Assembly: GCF_009793335.1 (NCBI RefSeq)
Contig: NZ_WING01000001.1
Coordinates: 5,270,001-5,334,000 of the forward strand
Direction: 5' to 3'
DNA from: Actinomadura sp. J1-007
Lineage (GTDB): Bacteria; Actinomycetota; Actinomycetes; Streptosporangiales; Streptosporangiaceae
Length of the DNA stretch: 64,000 bases
Part shown: piece by piece, positions 61,048 through 64,000 of the stretch
Layout: every line of letters begins with the position of its first letter
How positions within the stretch are numbered: position 1 is the first letter of the stretch
Program-made: the position numbers and the translations under genes
The notes under the pieces: generated by a model
What the model was told of the DNA's origin: nothing
Seen by the model: only the letters and a program-made list of their open reading frames with translations
Databases searched by the model: none

Positions 61048-63964
61048 CAGCCCTCCTCCAGAACGTCGTCCAGCGCCGCGGCGAACTCGTCGGCGTGGGC
61101 CCGCGTGAACGTCAGCGGCGGCTTCAGTTTCAGAACGTTCCACGCCGGGCCGGTCGGATACACCAGCACGCCCCGGTCCTTGAGCCGTTCGCAGACGATC
61201 AGCGTCTCGTCCGACGCGGGCTCCTTGGTGCGCCGGTCGGTCACGAACTCGACGCCGCTGTAGAAGCCCTGGCCGCGCACGTCGCCGATCAGCCCGTGCC
61301 GTTCCGCCAGTGCCGACAGCCTGTCGCGCAGGTACTGCCCGGTGACCAGCGCGTTGTGCTGGAGGCCCTCCTCCTCCACGACGTTCAGCAGCTCCAGGCC
61401 GACCGCGCAGGCGACCGGGTTGCCGCCGTAGGTGGAGAAGAACCGCCCCGCCGGGTCGAACGCCCGCGAGATCTCCCGGGTGGTGACCATCGCCGCCACC
61501 GGGAACCCGTTGCCCATGGCCTTGCCCATCGTCACGAAGTCGGGGACGACGTCCGCGCCCTGCGTCTGGAAGCCCCAGAACGCCTCGCCGAGCCGGCCGA
61601 ACCCCACCTGCACCTCGTCGGCGATCGTCAGCGCCCCGTGCCCGGCGGCGGCCGTGAAGATCGGCGCGAGGTAGCCGGGCGGCAGGACCACCTGGCCGCC
61701 GCCCGCGAGCAGGGCCTCGAACAGGAACGCCGCCGGCGGCCGTCCCGCCGCGGCGAGCCGGTCGAAGGCGTCGGCCACGTGCCGGGCGTACCTCGCCCCG
61801 GCGTCCGGGTCGTCGTAGCCGTACCGGCCCCGGTAGCGGTCCGGCACGGGGGTCGGGTGGGTGGTGTCGGGCTTGCCGTAGTGCCGGTAGCGCGAGGGGC
61901 TCACGTCGGAGACCGCCGAGGTGTAGCCGTGGTACGCGTCGTCGATGATCACCACGTCGTCCCGCTTGGTGAGGTAGCGGGCCATGCGCAGCGCCAGGTC
62001 GTTGGCCTCGCTGCCGGAGTTGACGAAGTAGACGACGTCGAGGCCGTCCGGCAGCGTCGCGGTGAGCCGCTCGGCGTACTCCGACAGCACCTCGTAGACG
62101 AACCGGGTGTTGGTGTTCAGCCTGCCGAGCTGGCGCGCCGCGGCCTCGACGAGGCGGGGGTGGCCGTGCCCGGCGAGGGTGACGTTGTTCAGGGCGTCGA
62201 GGTAGGCGCGCCCGTGCTCGTCGTAGAACCGGCAGTCCCGCGCGCGGACCATGGTGATGGGGTCGCTGAAGTAGGTCGGGTGGGTGTTCGGCAGGTGCCG
62301 CCGCCGCGCTGCCAGGGCCCGGTCGGCGGCGGGCGTCCAGGCCGCGACCGCGTTCTGCCCGCCGAGCAGCGGCGTCGGGTCGGGGAACAGCGCCTGCCAC
62401 AGCGCGAGCTCGGAGTCCGGGGCCTGCCGCGGGACGTCCGGCCAGGCCGTGACCGGCACGGCGGTCATCTGGATCCGGACGCGCGGCGGCAGCCCGTCGG
62501 CGGCGTCGGCCGCGACCTGGCCGAGCCGTCCGCCCGCCGGTACTTCCTCGCCCTCGGCCAGGTCGTGCGACAGCCCGGCGTAGAGGGTGCGGAACCGTAC
62601 GCCGTCGGCCGGTTCGTGCCGCAGCACCAGATCGGCCCCGGCGCCCTCCACCACCCCGGCCAGCGGCGCTCGAACGGGGGTGCCGGAGGAGGCGAAGACG
62701 TCGAGCCCCAGGGGAACGTCACCGGACCCCGGGCCGCGCCGCCGCGGAGCGAGGAACCTCGGCTCGCCGTAGCGGCCCACCGGCACGCCCGGACCGTACG
62801 CCCGGATGCCGTCGCGCGCGGCGGCGCGCAGGGAGTCGGGCTCGCGCGGGTCCGCGCCGTCGAAGCACTCGCCCGCCGCGTCGAGCCGGAACGGGCCGAA
62901 CGGGCCCTCGACCGGCGGCGTCACGGACGCGGCGTTCCCGGCCAGCCAGGCGGCGGCCGTCGCGGTGGCCGGGTGCGCGGGCAGCCCGCACGCCTGCCGG
63001 ACGGCGGCGCGGCCCACCTCGGCCGGGACGTCGGCGAGGAGGCGGGCGAGGCCCGCGACGGCGGCGGACCGGTGCCGGGGGTCGCCGTGCCGCCGTCCGG
63101 CGTCCAGCCGCGCGGTGGTCGCCGCGACCGCCGCCGACCGTACGGCGATCAGCGGGAACAGCAGGTCCAGCTCGTCCTCGCCGAGCGGGCACGCGCCGTG
63201 GTACGCGGCGGTGAGCGCGGCGGCGACGGCCAGCGGCTCGGCCGCGCCGCGCATCGCGCTGGAGGCCAGCACCGCGAGGTCGGCGGCCCGCGGCGCCCGC
63301 GCCGCGTCACCGAAGTCGATCACGCCGGACACCCGGGTCCGGCCGCCGTCCCGGCGCACCAGCACGTTGAACGTGTTGAGGTCGTGGTGGACGACCGCCG
63401 CGGGCAGCCCGCCGAGCCGTTCGTCCAGCAGGGGCAGGTGGCGCGCCTGGATGCGGGCGACCGCCGCCCGCAGGTCGGGGTCGCGGACGTGCGGGACCGA
63501 CCCGGCGAGCGCCGCGCCCGCGTGCGCGAACTCCCAGTAGTGGGGGTCGGGCGGGTCAGGGGGGTGAACGACGCGGTGGCGGCGGCCAGCCGCCCGGCCG
63601 CCGCGCCGACGTCGGCGAGCAGCTCGGGCGACCTGCGGCGCACCTCGGCCAGCGGGGCGCCCGGGACCCAGGTCAGCAGCCGCACCAGCAGGCCGTCCAC
63701 GGCCGCGACCCGTTCGCCGGACCGGTCGGGGACGGCGCGCGGGACCGCGCAGCCCGCGTCCCGCTCCGCGAGATGCGCGAGCAGCGCCGTCTGGAACGCG
63801 GCGGCCCGCCGCTCGCCCGCGCCGGTGACCTTGAGGACGTACTGCTCGCCCGCGGCGTCCACGACGTGGGTGTTGCGGTCGGTCTCGCCCGCGAGCGGGC
63901 CGAGCGTGACCGGGTCGAGCCCGAACCGGTCCCGGAGGACGTCCCGCAGGAACGCGTCGGTCAC
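61044..63964 (-). CDS. Kinase / M23-like / class III aminotransferase fusion, frameshifted; may start beyond the window
   Basis: About 973 residues in three parts. Residues 1-330 form an aminoglycoside-phosphotransferase fold (LAGETDRNTHVVDAAGEQYVLKV; after repair AAVVHHDLNTFNVLVRRDGGRTRVSGVIDFGDAARAP with the catalytic HxD-N-D set). The middle (about 390-540) is a degenerate M23/LysM-peptidase-like beta domain (LGLDVFASSGTPVRAPLAGVVEGAGADLVLRH). The rest is a class III aminotransferase with ADEVQVGFGRLGEAFWGFQ and the PLP Lys in TMGKAMGNGFPVAAM. The frame breaks at 63559-63564 (GGGGGG); one more G restores FTPPDPPDPHYWEF. The kinase plus aminotransferase pairing resembles hydroxylysine and ethanolamine-phosphate phospho-lyase systems. 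The frame stays open to base 64000, so the true start may be outside. Confidence 0.78.
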
Positions 63965-64000
63965 CTCGGGTACGCCGGCGGTGATGCGCTCGAAACGCTC

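Overview
The window is about 64 kb of very GC-rich DNA with strong G/C bias at third codon positions. It carries gene families typical of filamentous Actinomycetota: S-adenosyl methyltransferases of the DUF574 type, TerD proteins, a DmdR/IdeR iron box, a single-chain acyl-CoA carboxylase and lasso-peptide genes. An Actinomadura-like or related Streptosporangiales genome fits best, but that is inference. No rRNA, tRNA, CRISPR array, transposase or integrase was seen.

Layout. 1-6311: tail of a DUF4132 protein converging on a 1.8-kb-residue single-chain acyl-CoA carboxylase. 6.7-10.1 kb: an O-methyltransferase, a 26-codon peptide gene, a cytochrome P450 and a second methyltransferase; this looks like a small P450-modified RiPP locus. 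10.2-16.2 kb: a beta-helix membrane protein, a Tat-exported protein, a 1.46-kb non-coding stretch, a GAF/winged-helix regulator and an orphan OmpR-type regulator. 16.4-33.5 kb: the main biosynthetic locus. On the minus strand, reading from 33.4 kb down, it has the aldolase and dehydroquinate-synthase-II pair that makes 3-amino-4-hydroxybenzoate, an aspartate kinase, a salicylate-hydroxylase-like enzyme, a KAS III, an arylamine N-acetyltransferase-like enzyme, two duplicated TfdB-like hydroxylases, a SnoaL-like protein, another flavin monooxygenase, an O-methyltransferase and two small proteins. It ends with a TetR regulator and a DoxX plus MFS exporter pair. No PKS or NRPS is present. The most economical reading is an aminophenol acylated by a KAS III-made acyl group and cyclised, as in nybomycin-type quinolones.

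34-43 kb is a mixed accessory region: TerD proteins, DUF4267, MarR with a flavin monooxygenase, a sulfatase-modifying-factor-like protein, an amidohydrolase, an NmrA-type reductase with an Rrf2 regulator, and a PLP dehydratase. 43.1-48.1 kb is a lasso-peptide operon (precursor, cyclase, B2 protease, MauE-like protein, ABC exporter) whose predicted core has two cysteines and resembles LP2006. 48.3-53.5 kb is an iron-siderophore uptake and export operon under a clear iron box. 53.5-59.4 kb holds a TetR, a DUF574 methyltransferase, a divergent LexA paralogue, a small membrane protein and a 995-residue HTH/coiled-coil protein with about 22 tandem 35-residue helical repeats. The last 4.6 kb has an amidohydrolase coupled to a kinase/peptidase/aminotransferase fusion.

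Nine otherwise normal genes carry a frameshift, and each is repaired by adding one base to a short G or C run. This points to systematic deletion errors in the read data rather than nine real pseudogenes. The affected genes are annotated over their full inferred span and flagged.
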